Below the pieces are notes generated by a model. It saw nothing but the letters and a program-made list of their open reading frames with translations. It had not been told where the DNA came from and did not search any database. Source: an uncultured Bacteroides sp. (GTDB taxonomy: Bacteria > Bacteroidota > Bacteroidia > Bacteroidales > Bacteroidaceae). Taken from it: a stretch of 64,000 nt of DNA. Shown here piece by piece: positions 18,936 through 28,286 of this stretch. Each line of letters starts with the position of its first letter. Within the stretch, counting starts at the first letter, position 1. The position numbers and the translations under genes were made by a program. The stretch is from the NCBI GenBank assembly GCA_959606905.1, contig CAUHML010000003.1, positions 62,001 to 126,000 on the forward strand, read 5' to 3'.

Positions 18936-20059
18936 ATTGGTAAATAATTAGTATATGTTGGTATTGAAGTTATTTCTGATTGTGAAGCAGCCAGTTTTTC
19001 CAATTCAAGAATAATCCGACGCTCGCAACTGCGTGCCCAATAAATGAAATCACGATTTGGAATATATTTTCCCGCAAAACGAAGCAAGGACTCCAGTTCA
19101 AACGAATCACCGATAATTCCTGCCCCTGCTATCATAGCATCATAAGCATTACAATCCTGTTCGATATGCGCCGGAACCATTAATACCGGTTTGCCAAGAT
19201 ACATCGCTTCACAAATGGACTCGAAACCAGCCGTACTGGCATAAGCCCTGCAGTTCGCCATTCCATTAAGAAACTTCACATCATCAATCTGATGATAACT
19301 CAATGTTTCGTCCACCCGTACTACTTCCTCTGTCTCCGTCTTATCCCAGAAAAATCTTAAAGGAACTTCCGGATGCATTGTGTGAAAACTCTCCACTGTA
19401 TCTGCAAAACCGGCATTTACCATATATCCATGAATATAATTTCCTTCTTCCGGCTGGATTGCCGTTATTTCCCGGCGAATCAAAGGAGGTACCACAACAA
19501 TCTGATGTTCATCATCCCGTTCCATTTCCCTGAAAGATAGAGCTAACTTCTTTGATGATCTAAGAGCCGTCATTCGTGTAAAGAAACGCAACATCCATAA
19601 CTGGACCGGACTCTTATCCGGAAACTGAAAATCACGATGTAGAAACAAATATTGATGTCCCATACAAATATACGGAACAGAGGGACGGAAGAACGCATAG
19701 GTAAGTCCGGTCAGAAGTTCGTAGAAGTTGATGACGACTTCCGCCCCTGTCTCCTTAATCCGTTGATTTATATAGTACATACTACGGAAATATTCCGGTA
19801 GTTTCAATAAATTATAAGCTAAACTTTTCTTTAGATTCACTCGCTTATTATCTGTCGTAGGCAGAAAATTCGGACTGATAAAACGCTTCACCGGTGCATG
19901 AATACTCCGATTGAAAAAACCTGGTAATGTGCGTGAGGAACTTTTACCGACTAATACTTCTACAACCTCATGCCCATTACGCTGCAACATATCTTCGAGG
20001 GTGATAGCCTGTGTCAGATGTCCTCTCCCCTCACCTTGAACAATAAATAAGAATTTCAT
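18932..20059 (-). CDS. Glycosyltransferase, GT-B fold (GT28/GT1-like)
   Basis: 375 residues. The N-terminal QGEGRGHLTQAITLEDML is a MurG/GT1-type glycine-rich loop for the acceptor. The C-terminal STAGFESICEAMYLGKPVLMVP with EQDCNA is the nucleotide-sugar donor site. This family is annotated in Bacteroides as a glycosyltransferase of unknown acceptor. It forms an operon with the HicB-like gene. Confidence 0.78.
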   Translation of the reverse strand: MKFLFIVQGEGRGHLTQAITLEDMLQRNGHEVVEVLVGKSSSRTLPGFFNRSIHAPVKRFISPNFLPTTDNKRVNLKKSLAYNLLKLPEYFRSMYYINQRIKETGAEVVINFYELLTGLTYAFFRPSVPYICMGHQYLFLHRDFQFPDKSPVQLWMLRFFTRMTALRSSKKLALSFREMERDDEHQIVVVPPLIRREITAIQPEEGNYIHGYMVNAGFADTVESFHTMHPEVPLRFFWDKTETEEVVRVDETLSYHQIDDVKFLNGMANCRAYASTAGFESICEAMYLGKPVLMVPAHIEQDCNAYDAMIAGAGIIGDSFELESLLRFAGKYIPNRDFIYWARSCERRIILELEKLAASQSEITSIPTYTNYLPI

Positions 20060-20207
20060 ATAGCGATTATTATTTAGTTCATAACTTTAACTCCCGTTAC
20101 TTTTCGATATGCAAAACTCCCGTTTTCAGATTACAACAGAATGACTCTCCGGTTACTATTCGATGAACAAAAACAGCATTTTCCCGTTATATTAATAAAA
20201 TAGAATC

Positions 20208-20215
20208 TATATTTG
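20208..20215 (+). promoter_or_regulatory. -7 promoter element for the thioredoxin pair
   Basis: TATATTTG, an exact match to TAnnTTTG, 43 bases upstream of the first thioredoxin ATG. Confidence 0.5.
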
Positions 20216-20258
20216 CAGTCTTCAATGACTGTCATTTAATTTTAAGAAAGGAAAGATT

Positions 20259-20558
20259 ATGGAGAAATTTGAAGATTTAATACAATCACCGATGCCCGTT
20301 TTAGTTGATTTCTTTGCAGAATGGTGCGGACCATGTAAAGCTATGAAACCCGTTCTGGAAGAGCTCAAATTAGTTGTAGGTGATAAGGCCCGTATTGTCA
20401 AGATAGACGTTGACCAACATGAAGACTTGGCTACAAAATATCGTATACAAGCTGTACCAACCTTTATCCTGTTCAAAAATGGAGAAGCGGTATGGAGACA
20501 TTCCGGTGTAATTCATAGCAGTGAATTACAAGGGGTAATAGAACGGCATTATACATAA
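20259..20558 (+). CDS. trxA: Thioredoxin
   Basis: 99-residue cytoplasmic thioredoxin with DFFAEWCGPCKAMKP (active-site CGPC) and the cis-proline segment IQAVPTFILF. No signal peptide. A second, exported thioredoxin-fold gene begins 15 bases after its stop, so the pair is probably one transcript. Confidence 0.9.
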   Translation: MEKFEDLIQSPMPVLVDFFAEWCGPCKAMKPVLEELKLVVGDKARIVKIDVDQHEDLATKYRIQAVPTFILFKNGEAVWRHSGVIHSSELQGVIERHYT

Positions 20559-20573
20559 AAAGATAAATAACGA

Positions 20574-21041
20574 ATGAAGAAAGTATTAGTCATGGTAGCA
20601 CTCGTCATGGTAAGCGTAATCGTATACGCGTTCAATGACAGAGCTGAAGCCAAACAAGGTAAAAAAGAAGTAACAGGTAACAACGGAGAAGTCGTCGTAA
20701 TGAATAAAGAAATGTTTCTGAAAGACGTCTTCGATTATGAAAAGTCAAAAGAGTGGAAATACAAAGGCGACAAGCCTGCCATTATCGATTTATATGCCGA
20801 CTGGTGTGGACCTTGCCGCCAAACAGCTCCTATTATGAAAGAATTGGCAAAAGAATATGCCGGGAAAATTGTAATCTACAAAGTAAATGTAGATAAGCAG
20901 AAAGAACTGGCTGCCCTGTTCAATGCAACAAGTATTCCGTTGTTCGTATTCATCCCCATGAAAGGAGATCCCCAGCTTTTCCGCGGAGCTGCAGACAAAG
21001 CAACTTACAAGAAAGCAATTGATGAGTTTTTATTGAAGTAG
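20574..21041 (+). CDS. Exported thioredoxin-like protein
   Basis: 155 residues with a signal peptide (MKKVLVMVALVMVSVIVYAF), then a thioredoxin fold with LYADWCGPCRQTAP and the cis-proline motif TSIPLFVF. It should act in the periplasm as a disulfide oxidoreductase; whether it reduces or oxidises is not clear from sequence. Pairing with a cytoplasmic thioredoxin in one operon suggests linked redox roles, but no membrane electron carrier such as DsbD is adjacent. Confidence 0.85.
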   Translation: MKKVLVMVALVMVSVIVYAFNDRAEAKQGKKEVTGNNGEVVVMNKEMFLKDVFDYEKSKEWKYKGDKPAIIDLYADWCGPCRQTAPIMKELAKEYAGKIVIYKVNVDKQKELAALFNATSIPLFVFIPMKGDPQLFRGAADKATYKKAIDEFLLK

Positions 21042-21088
21042 AAAAAAGAGTGTCGATATCCGGTCAGGATTATGACGCCATAAGAAGC

Positions 21089-21130
21089 AAAGAGTGACGT
21101 TATCCGTATGTGATAGCGTCACTCTTTTTT
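21089..21130 (+). terminator. Rho-independent terminator after the thioredoxin pair
   Basis: A 16-bp stem (21089-21104 with 21112-21127, one G-U type mismatch), 7-base loop and a T tract. Confidence 0.85.
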
Positions 21131-21199
21131 ATAACTAGTCAAGAGATTCTTAAGAAGTGTAAAAATACGGCTATTTTTCTTTTATTCAAAAAGAAATTG

Positions 21200-21207
21200 T
21201 ACTTTTG
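21200..21207 (+). promoter_or_regulatory. -7 promoter element for the sulfatase operon
   Basis: TACTTTTG, an exact match to TAnnTTTG, 30 bases upstream of the sulfatase start. Confidence 0.5.
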
Positions 21208-21237
21208 TCAAATGGGAAACACGATATCCTTTAGAAT

Positions 21238-22788
21238 ATGAAAACATCCTTTTTATTAAAAAGCTCATTACTTGCGACTACGGGAGTTTATATCCTTCCG
21301 CAACTTCTTTTTGCCCAAACTTCAACACGTCCTCATATCATTTTAATTGTATCCGACCAACATCGTGGAGATGCCATGAATTGTATGGGAAATACTTCTG
21401 TCATTTCTCCGAATATGGACGCTTTGGCAGAAGACGGTACACTCTTTACAAACGGTTATTCTTCTACCCCTAGTAGTACACCGGCACGTTCCGGATTATT
21501 GACCGGACTTTCTCCCTGGCATCATGGTATGCTAGGATACGGCAGGGTAGCCAGCCAATACCGTTATGAGATGCCTCGTATGTTGGGAGACTTAAACTAC
21601 TACAGCTTTGGCATTGGTAAAATGCACTGGTATCCTCAAAAGGCTCTGCATGGATTCCGGGGAACATTAGTTGATGAAAGCGGACGCGTAGAAAGTCCCG
21701 ATTTTATCAGTGACTATCGATTATGGTTCCAAATGCAAGCTCCCGGCTTAAACCCGGATTCTACTCATATCGGTTGGAATGACCATGGAGCAGCTACTTA
21801 TAAACTTCCGGAACGATTGCATCCCACAGCATGGACAGGAGAAATGGCTTGCGAAATGATTCGCAATTACGAAGGTATCAATAACCAACCATTGTTCTTG
21901 AAAATATCCTTTGCCCGTCCACATAGTCCTTATGATCCTCCCCAACGTTTATTGGACGAATACGCGAACCGGGATATACCTGCACCTTGGATAGGAGAAT
22001 GGTGTAAAGATAAGCCGTATGCCAAACTAAAGGATCCTCAAAAAGTGAAAAAAGATGCTCCTTATGGTAACTTCGGTGACGAATATGCAAAAGACTCACG
22101 AAGGCACTATTATGCTAATGTGACATTTATTGACGAAGAGATAGGTAAAGTAATTAAAACTTTGAAAGAAAAAGGTATATATGACAATGCACTCATCTGC
22201 TACATTTCTGATCACGGTGATATGTTAGGAGACCATTATCATTGGCGTAAAACGTATCCTTACCAAGGTTCGGTACATGTTCCTTATATCGTTAAATGGC
22301 CGGCTAGCTATCACTTTACTAAAGGAAACAAAATTACCCAACCAGTAGAATTACGTGATTTATTACCAACTTTCCTTGAAATAGCCGGAAGTTCTATCCC
22401 GCAAGATATGGACGGTCAATCTTTACTCCGGTTAATGGAAGGTAAAACCGATCAATGGAGGAAATACATAGATTTAGAACATGCGACTTGCTATAGTCCT
22501 GACAATTATTGGTGTGCATTAACCGACGGAAAAATAAAATATATCTGGCGTTTTCACACCGGGACAGAAGAGTTGTTTGATCTCTCGAAAGACCCTCATG
22601 AACTAAAGAATGTAGTAACAGATAAAAAATACGAACAGCAATTAAATGAGCTTCGTCAAGCTATGATTGATCATCTTTCCGAACGTGGTGAAAAGTTTGT
22701 GAAAGACGGTAAGTTACAGGTATTAAAACAGACAATTCTTTATAGCCCGTTATTTCCTGATAAAAGTCCGGTAGATACCGGAATTTAA
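21238..22788 (+). CDS. Ser-type sulfatase (family S1)
   Basis: 516-residue exported sulfatase with an N-terminal signal (to about residue 26, LLFAQ). The formylglycine motif SxPxR is STPAR at residues 80-84, so Ser80 is the residue to be oxidised; Ser-type sulfatases depend on the radical SAM maturase found at 13080. Other active-site segments are LIVSDQHRGD (metal) and ISDHGDMLGDH. It heads the ECF sigma/FecR/SusCD operon (12 bases to the sigma gene), so it probably removes sulfate from the imported glycan. The exact S1 subfamily and substrate are not recognised. Confidence 0.9.
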   Translation: MKTSFLLKSSLLATTGVYILPQLLFAQTSTRPHIILIVSDQHRGDAMNCMGNTSVISPNMDALAEDGTLFTNGYSSTPSSTPARSGLLTGLSPWHHGMLGYGRVASQYRYEMPRMLGDLNYYSFGIGKMHWYPQKALHGFRGTLVDESGRVESPDFISDYRLWFQMQAPGLNPDSTHIGWNDHGAATYKLPERLHPTAWTGEMACEMIRNYEGINNQPLFLKISFARPHSPYDPPQRLLDEYANRDIPAPWIGEWCKDKPYAKLKDPQKVKKDAPYGNFGDEYAKDSRRHYYANVTFIDEEIGKVIKTLKEKGIYDNALICYISDHGDMLGDHYHWRKTYPYQGSVHVPYIVKWPASYHFTKGNKITQPVELRDLLPTFLEIAGSSIPQDMDGQSLLRLMEGKTDQWRKYIDLEHATCYSPDNYWCALTDGKIKYIWRFHTGTEELFDLSKDPHELKNVVTDKKYEQQLNELRQAMIDHLSERGEKFVKDGKLQVLKQTILYSPLFPDKSPVDTGI

Positions 22789-22800
22789 AAATTAACATCT

Positions 22801-23418
22801 ATGCAAATTCAAGACGAAAGTTATATTAAATGGAAACTTTTTCTCGAAGGCAATGATGAAGCTTATAGTTGGCTTTATACACACCATATTCAATTACTGT
22901 ATCAATATGGATTACAAATCACTCCTGACACAGAAGTGATAAAAGACTGTATACAAGATGTATTTATAAGAATATACAAGAATAAAAATAAATTAAGTAT
23001 ACCCCAAAATGTAAAAATCTATCTGATGATTTCTCTTAAAAACAGTATCTATAATGTTTTCAGTAAAGAGCGTTCAGAAGAATCCTATGCCTTCAACTTC
23101 TACTCTATGGAAGAACAATATATAACAGAGAATGATTTTATCAATGAAGAAGAACGTCGCGAACAAATTAATGAAATCAAAAAAATACTCCATGTGCTAA
23201 CTCCCAGACAACGAGAAATCATATATTATCGTTTTATAGAAGAAATGGAATATGATGAAATATGTCAGATTATGGACATTAATTATCAATCAGCCTACAA
23301 TTTACTTCAACGCTCACTACAAAAAGTAAGAGATACTTTCGGAACACCTGAATGCATCGCATGGATAAGTATCTTGACCACTTTCTTCAGAGAAACACAA
23401 AAAATGCATTTTCTTTAA
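22801..23418 (+). CDS. ECF sigma factor of the FecI type
   Basis: 205 residues. Region 2 contains DEAYSWLYTHHI and VIKDCIQDVFIRIYKNK; region 4 contains LTPRQREIIYYRFIEEMEYDEI followed by NYQSAYNLLQRSLQKVR. It is followed by a FecR anti-sigma gene and an STN-bearing SusC, the standard trans-envelope signalling trio in Bacteroidetes. It is expected to activate the SusC promoter when substrate binds. Confidence 0.9.
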   Translation: MQIQDESYIKWKLFLEGNDEAYSWLYTHHIQLLYQYGLQITPDTEVIKDCIQDVFIRIYKNKNKLSIPQNVKIYLMISLKNSIYNVFSKERSEESYAFNFYSMEEQYITENDFINEEERREQINEIKKILHVLTPRQREIIYYRFIEEMEYDEICQIMDINYQSAYNLLQRSLQKVRDTFGTPECIAWISILTTFFRETQKMHFL

Positions 23419-23483
23419 AAAAAATACAAGTTCAGTGAGTAGATTCCATTTTTTGAGTTGTCCTTATATAAACAACGCATAAA

Positions 23484-24695
23484 ATGGATTCAAAAATAGA
23501 CTATAATAATTATAAAGCAGACTCATTACTCAATGATGCTTATTTTTTAGAATCGGAACAACATCCGACTCCGGAAAGTATTATGTTTTGGGATAAATTA
23601 GCTCAAGAAAACAAGCAGTTAGCTAAGGAAATAGCTATTGCGCGTAATTTTCTACATATTCTCCGTCATGTTCCTAAACCCTATCTGCCTCAACAAAAAG
23701 TAGATTCCATTTGGAAATGTATATCCGATCAGAATCGTTTGGAAATACAGAACAAAAGAAAGAGACGCATTCTATACCGCACTTTAGCTGCAGCTTGCAT
23801 TGTTGTCTTCCTTGTAAGTGGTTGGTATCTGCAAAATATTTATCAGACAAGCGAGTGCATGGAAAAATCTGATATAGTCGCAGTAAAGAAACCTGATGTC
23901 TCTACCAATCAAACCCTTTTGATTCTATCCGAAAAGAAACAGATAGCTATACAAGGTAAAGAAAGTAAGCTACATTACAACCAACAGGGAAAATTAAATG
24001 TCAATTCTCAAACCATTAATCAGGAAACTGAAAACGATAAGAAAAAAGATACTTATAATCAATTAATAGTGCCGGCCGGAAAACGCTCGTCAATTACTTT
24101 TTCTGACGGGACACGTATTTGGCTAAGCGCCAGTTCACGAGTTGTTTATCCGGTTGAATTTATGAAGAACAAACGGGAGATTTATGTAGAAGGTGAAGCC
24201 TTCCTAGATGTTTATCACGACAAAAGTCGACCATTTATTGTAAAAACGAATAAAATGGACATACAGGTATTAGGTACTACTTTTAACGTTTGTGCATACG
24301 AAAAAGAGAATATACAAACAGTAGTACTTGTCACTGGAAAAGTAGAAGTAAAGACTAACAATAACGAAACGAAAACTTTATCACCAAACAATTTACTTGC
24401 ATATAATGATCAGCAAGGTATCAGCGTACATCCTGTAGATGTACAAGAATACATAGCTTGGAAAGATGGATTTTACCAATTCAAAAAAGAGAGGTTGGAA
24501 ATTATTACAAAAAAACTCAGCAAGTACTATGGTAAGACAATCATTACCGACAAACAGCTTGCTAATATTACTTGTAGTGGCAAGCTAGATCTGAAAGAAG
24601 AACTAGATGATGTGTTGCATACGCTGATTCAAACCGTCCCGGCTCAAATAACAGAATCAAATGAGAAAATCTATATTAATGTCAAATCTAAATAA
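23484..24695 (+). CDS. FecR-family anti-sigma factor
   Basis: 403 residues. A cytoplasmic N-terminal segment binds the sigma factor, one membrane helix lies near residues 92-112, and the periplasmic FecR domain includes VPAGKRSSITFSDGTRIWL and VEGEAFLDVYHD. A C-terminal DUF4974/STN-like segment (QFKKERLEIITKKLSKYYG) follows. It should relay the occupancy state of the SusC STN domain to the ECF sigma factor. Confidence 0.92.
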   Translation: MDSKIDYNNYKADSLLNDAYFLESEQHPTPESIMFWDKLAQENKQLAKEIAIARNFLHILRHVPKPYLPQQKVDSIWKCISDQNRLEIQNKRKRRILYRTLAAACIVVFLVSGWYLQNIYQTSECMEKSDIVAVKKPDVSTNQTLLILSEKKQIAIQGKESKLHYNQQGKLNVNSQTINQETENDKKKDTYNQLIVPAGKRSSITFSDGTRIWLSASSRVVYPVEFMKNKREIYVEGEAFLDVYHDKSRPFIVKTNKMDIQVLGTTFNVCAYEKENIQTVVLVTGKVEVKTNNNETKTLSPNNLLAYNDQQGISVHPVDVQEYIAWKDGFYQFKKERLEIITKKLSKYYGKTIITDKQLANITCSGKLDLKEELDDVLHTLIQTVPAQITESNEKIYINVKSK

Positions 24696-24821
24696 ATTAA
24701 TAGCCTATGAAAATATGACTTCCTAGAAAATGATAAGGCCGGATAATACCCGCATATCACCCGACCTTAAATTAAATTACTTACACGTTTAAATATTAAT
24801 AATCTAATTCGTTATAAAAGT

Positions 24822-27800
24822 ATGGAAAAACACCAATTATTCAGTCTAAAAAAGACTGAAGAAAAACAATTATTGCTAATTATGAAGTTCTTTTCATTTT
24901 TTCTACTGATAGGAATAGGTCATTGCTTGGCAACAAATTCGTATTCGCAAAGCAAATTATTCACAATGAAGACCTCTCAAAAGACTGTGAAACAAGTCTT
25001 TCAAGAAATTGAAAAAAATAGTGAATACATAATTTTCTACATGGACCAAATCATCGATACGAATCGTAAGGTAAATATTGATGTAAAAAATCAGCAAGTG
25101 AGCGCTATTTTGGACCAGCTATTTCTCGGTACAGATAATACTTACAGCATCAACGACCGACAAATCACAATTTACCATAAAGGCGAACAACCAAACAGCC
25201 AACAACAAAGTAACAAATTTATAGTCACCGGTGTAATAACCGATGCACAAGGAGAGTCCATGATTGGCGTTTCAGTAAAAGTAAAAGGAACAACATTAGG
25301 AGGAATCTCAGATATGGATGGACGATATTCCATTAGTGTCCCTAACAAAAATGATATTCTTATAGTTTCTTTCCTGGGCTACGCAACAGAAGAAATCAAG
25401 ATTAACGGACGGCGCAACATTAACATCCGGTTACGCGAAGACACCAAAGCATTGGACGAAGTAGTTGTCATCGGTTATGGACAACAAAAAAAAGAGAGTG
25501 TCGTGGTATCCATGAGTTCGGTAAAGCCTTCGGAAATCGCTGCCCCGACTCGAAATTTGACCAACAATCTGGCAGGACAAGTATCCGGTTTAATTGCCGT
25601 ACAACGTTCCGGTGAACCAGGATACGATGATGCAGAATTCTGGATTCGCGGTATCAGCACATTCGCATCTAACAGTTCCGCATCAACCCCTTTAGTCTTA
25701 GTAGATGGTGTTCCTCGTAAAATCACCGATATTGAACCGGATGAGATTGAAACATTCTCAGTATTAAAAGATGCTGCCGCAACTGCTATTTATGGTGCTG
25801 AAGGAGCAAATGGCGTTATATTAGTTACAACCAAACGCGGTAAGGACGAAAAACCTAAAATTACATTTAAAACAGAACACTCCATTTCAAGTCCACAACG
25901 TCTGCCTGAATTTGTAGGTTCTGCTGATTATTTAAGTTTATATAATGAAGCATTAAATAATGACGGGGAACCCGATTTATTCAGCGCTGAATTAATAGAA
26001 AAGTTTCGTACTAGTACAGACCGTGATCTTTATCCGGATACAGACTGGATAGGTGAACTGCTTAGAAAGAATACACATAATCACCGGTATACATTGAATG
26101 TGCGTGGCGGTTCGGCACGTTCCAGATATTTCGTATCTGGTGCCTATTATACAGAAAGTGGTATATATAAAGGTAATCCTACAGAAAAATACGATACCAA
26201 TATTGGCTTGGACCGTTTTAATCTGCGTTCAAACATTGATATGGATGTCACCTCTACAACACTAGTATCTATTGACTTGGCAGGACAATACTTGATAGGC
26301 AATTATCCGGGTGAATCTTCATCTACTATCTTCCGCTCTATGTTGATTACTCCTCCTTATTGTTTTCCCGCAGTATATAGTGACGGAACAGTAGCTACTT
26401 ACGAACAAGAACGAGGTGTAAATATGAGGAACCCATACAATCAGTTGATGAATTCCGGTTATACCCGCCAATGGAGAACAGGTATTCAATCCAAAGTTGG
26501 CGTTAGACAAAAACTCGATTTCATCACCAAGGGACTTAGCGCCAAAGTAAATGTCAGCTATGACTTTGATGCAACATTCAAATCCATACGTTCATACAAT
26601 CCTTCCCGTTATCATGCAACAGGTAGAGATGAGAACGGTAACTTAACATTCATCCAAGTTGTATCAGGAACACCGGATTTGAGCGATTTGAAGGACAATG
26701 GTATTGAAGCGCAAAAGAAAATATATATTGATGCAGCTATCAACTACAAACGTATTTTTGCAGAGAAGCATGATGTAAGTGGTATGTTGCTATATATGCA
26801 AAAAGAAACACAACTCAAGACTCAACCTCTCCCCTATCGCAAGCAAGGGCTAGTAGGGCGTTTTAGTTACTCTTATGACGGACGTTATTTCCTTGAAGGA
26901 AATTTTGGATATACGGGTTCAGAAGCATTTGCCAAGAATCATCGTTTCGGTTTTTTCCCGGCTGTAGGACTGGCTTATTATTTGTCAAATGAGCCTTTTT
27001 ACCCCGGAGTTTTAAAAAACTATATAAACAAAATCAAATTAAGAGCTTCTGTCGGTAAAACTGGTAACGACACTACCAGTGACCGTTTTATCTACCGTCC
27101 TACTTTCTCTATGAATGCAGGTTCATGGTCACAAGGAATAGGTAGTAACGGAGGTACTAATTCTATAGGACAAAGTATCATCGAAGGATTTCCGGAAACG
27201 TTAGATATTGGTTGGGAAATTGAGAAAAAACAAAACTATGGTTTCGACTTAGGACTTTTCAACAACAAGATAGATATTGTATTCGACTATTTCCGTTCCG
27301 AAAGAAGCAATATCCTGATGCAAAGAAAAACGACACCAACATTAAGTGGTTTTCGTGTCAACCAATATGCTAACTATGGAATCGTATCCAACCATGGTGT
27401 AGATATGTCTTTGAATGCTCATCATCAAATTGGTAAAGTAAAACTAAGTGCAAGAGGGACATTTACATTTGCCAGAAATGAGATAAAAGAATATGATGAA
27501 TTACCACAAAAATATCCATGGATGGAACGAACAGGTAAACGAATTAATGAAAATAACCTCTATATAGCCGAACGCTTATACACAAAAGAAGATTTCATCA
27601 TCAATAAGAACAGTAATGGTATTGAAAGCTATACATTACGCCCAGAACTGCCTCAAAGCACTCTAGGTGGATTGCTTGGCCCCGGTGATATTAAATACAA
27701 AGATGTGAATGGTGACGGAGTTATCGATTCCTATGATAAAGTAGTAGGCGTGGGACATCCTAATGTACCTGAGATCGTTTACGGATTTGGATTAAACATC

Positions 27801-28271
27801 GAATATAAAGGATTTTATGCTAGTGTATTCTTCCAAGGTACCGGAAACTGTTCTGTTTTATTAGGAGGAAATACTCCGGAAGGTTGGTATCCATTTGCAT
27901 GGGGAGTAGACCAATCCAGTTATCGTACTTTCGCATTGGACCGTTGGACTGAGAGTAATCCAAGTCAAAATGTATTAATGCCACGCCTACATAAAGATAA
28001 TGCCAACAACGCCAATAATCAAGTGGCAAGCACATGGTGGCTTCGTAATGGAGGTTTCTTACGATTAAAAAACATGGAATTCGGTTATCAACTGCCCAAA
28101 CAATTCTTGAAGAAATTTAATGTTCAGGCTGCCAGAATTTATGTAATGGGATATAATCTTGCTTTGTGGGATGACCTTAAGTATTTCGATCCGGAAGCAG
28201 GAAATGCAAATGGAGGAAACGTATACCCTAAGAATCGTACCTTTACCTTAGGAATAGACTTTACATTTTAA
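24822..28271 (+). CDS. SusC-like TonB-dependent transporter with STN domain
   Basis: 1,149-residue outer-membrane transporter. A signal region (to about residue 45) is followed by an STN signalling domain (about 47-115, TVKQVFQEIEKNSEY), a carboxypeptidase-regulatory-like domain (about 138-215), the plug (DEVVVIGYGQQKKES, then LVDGVPRKI and ATAIYGAEGANGVILV) and a long beta-barrel ending in FTLGIDFTF. The STN domain ties it to the FecI/FecR pair immediately upstream. It pairs with the SusD gene starting 15 bases downstream. Confidence 0.95.
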   Translation: MEKHQLFSLKKTEEKQLLLIMKFFSFFLLIGIGHCLATNSYSQSKLFTMKTSQKTVKQVFQEIEKNSEYIIFYMDQIIDTNRKVNIDVKNQQVSAILDQLFLGTDNTYSINDRQITIYHKGEQPNSQQQSNKFIVTGVITDAQGESMIGVSVKVKGTTLGGISDMDGRYSISVPNKNDILIVSFLGYATEEIKINGRRNINIRLREDTKALDEVVVIGYGQQKKESVVVSMSSVKPSEIAAPTRNLTNNLAGQVSGLIAVQRSGEPGYDDAEFWIRGISTFASNSSASTPLVLVDGVPRKITDIEPDEIETFSVLKDAAATAIYGAEGANGVILVTTKRGKDEKPKITFKTEHSISSPQRLPEFVGSADYLSLYNEALNNDGEPDLFSAELIEKFRTSTDRDLYPDTDWIGELLRKNTHNHRYTLNVRGGSARSRYFVSGAYYTESGIYKGNPTEKYDTNIGLDRFNLRSNIDMDVTSTTLVSIDLAGQYLIGNYPGESSSTIFRSMLITPPYCFPAVYSDGTVATYEQERGVNMRNPYNQLMNSGYTRQWRTGIQSKVGVRQKLDFITKGLSAKVNVSYDFDATFKSIRSYNPSRYHATGRDENGNLTFIQVVSGTPDLSDLKDNGIEAQKKIYIDAAINYKRIFAEKHDVSGMLLYMQKETQLKTQPLPYRKQGLVGRFSYSYDGRYFLEGNFGYTGSEAFAKNHRFGFFPAVGLAYYLSNEPFYPGVLKNYINKIKLRASVGKTGNDTTSDRFIYRPTFSMNAGSWSQGIGSNGGTNSIGQSIIEGFPETLDIGWEIEKKQNYGFDLGLFNNKIDIVFDYFRSERSNILMQRKTTPTLSGFRVNQYANYGIVSNHGVDMSLNAHHQIGKVKLSARGTFTFARNEIKEYDELPQKYPWMERTGKRINENNLYIAERLYTKEDFIINKNSNGIESYTLRPELPQSTLGGLLGPGDIKYKDVNGDGVIDSYDKVVGVGHPNVPEIVYGFGLNIEYKGFYASVFFQGTGNCSVLLGGNTPEGWYPFAWGVDQSSYRTFALDRWTESNPSQNVLMPRLHKDNANNANNQVASTWWLRNGGFLRLKNMEFGYQLPKQFLKKFNVQAARIYVMGYNLALWDDLKYFDPEAGNANGGNVYPKNRTFTLGIDFTF

Positions 28272-28286
28272 TTAAATCTATAAAAT

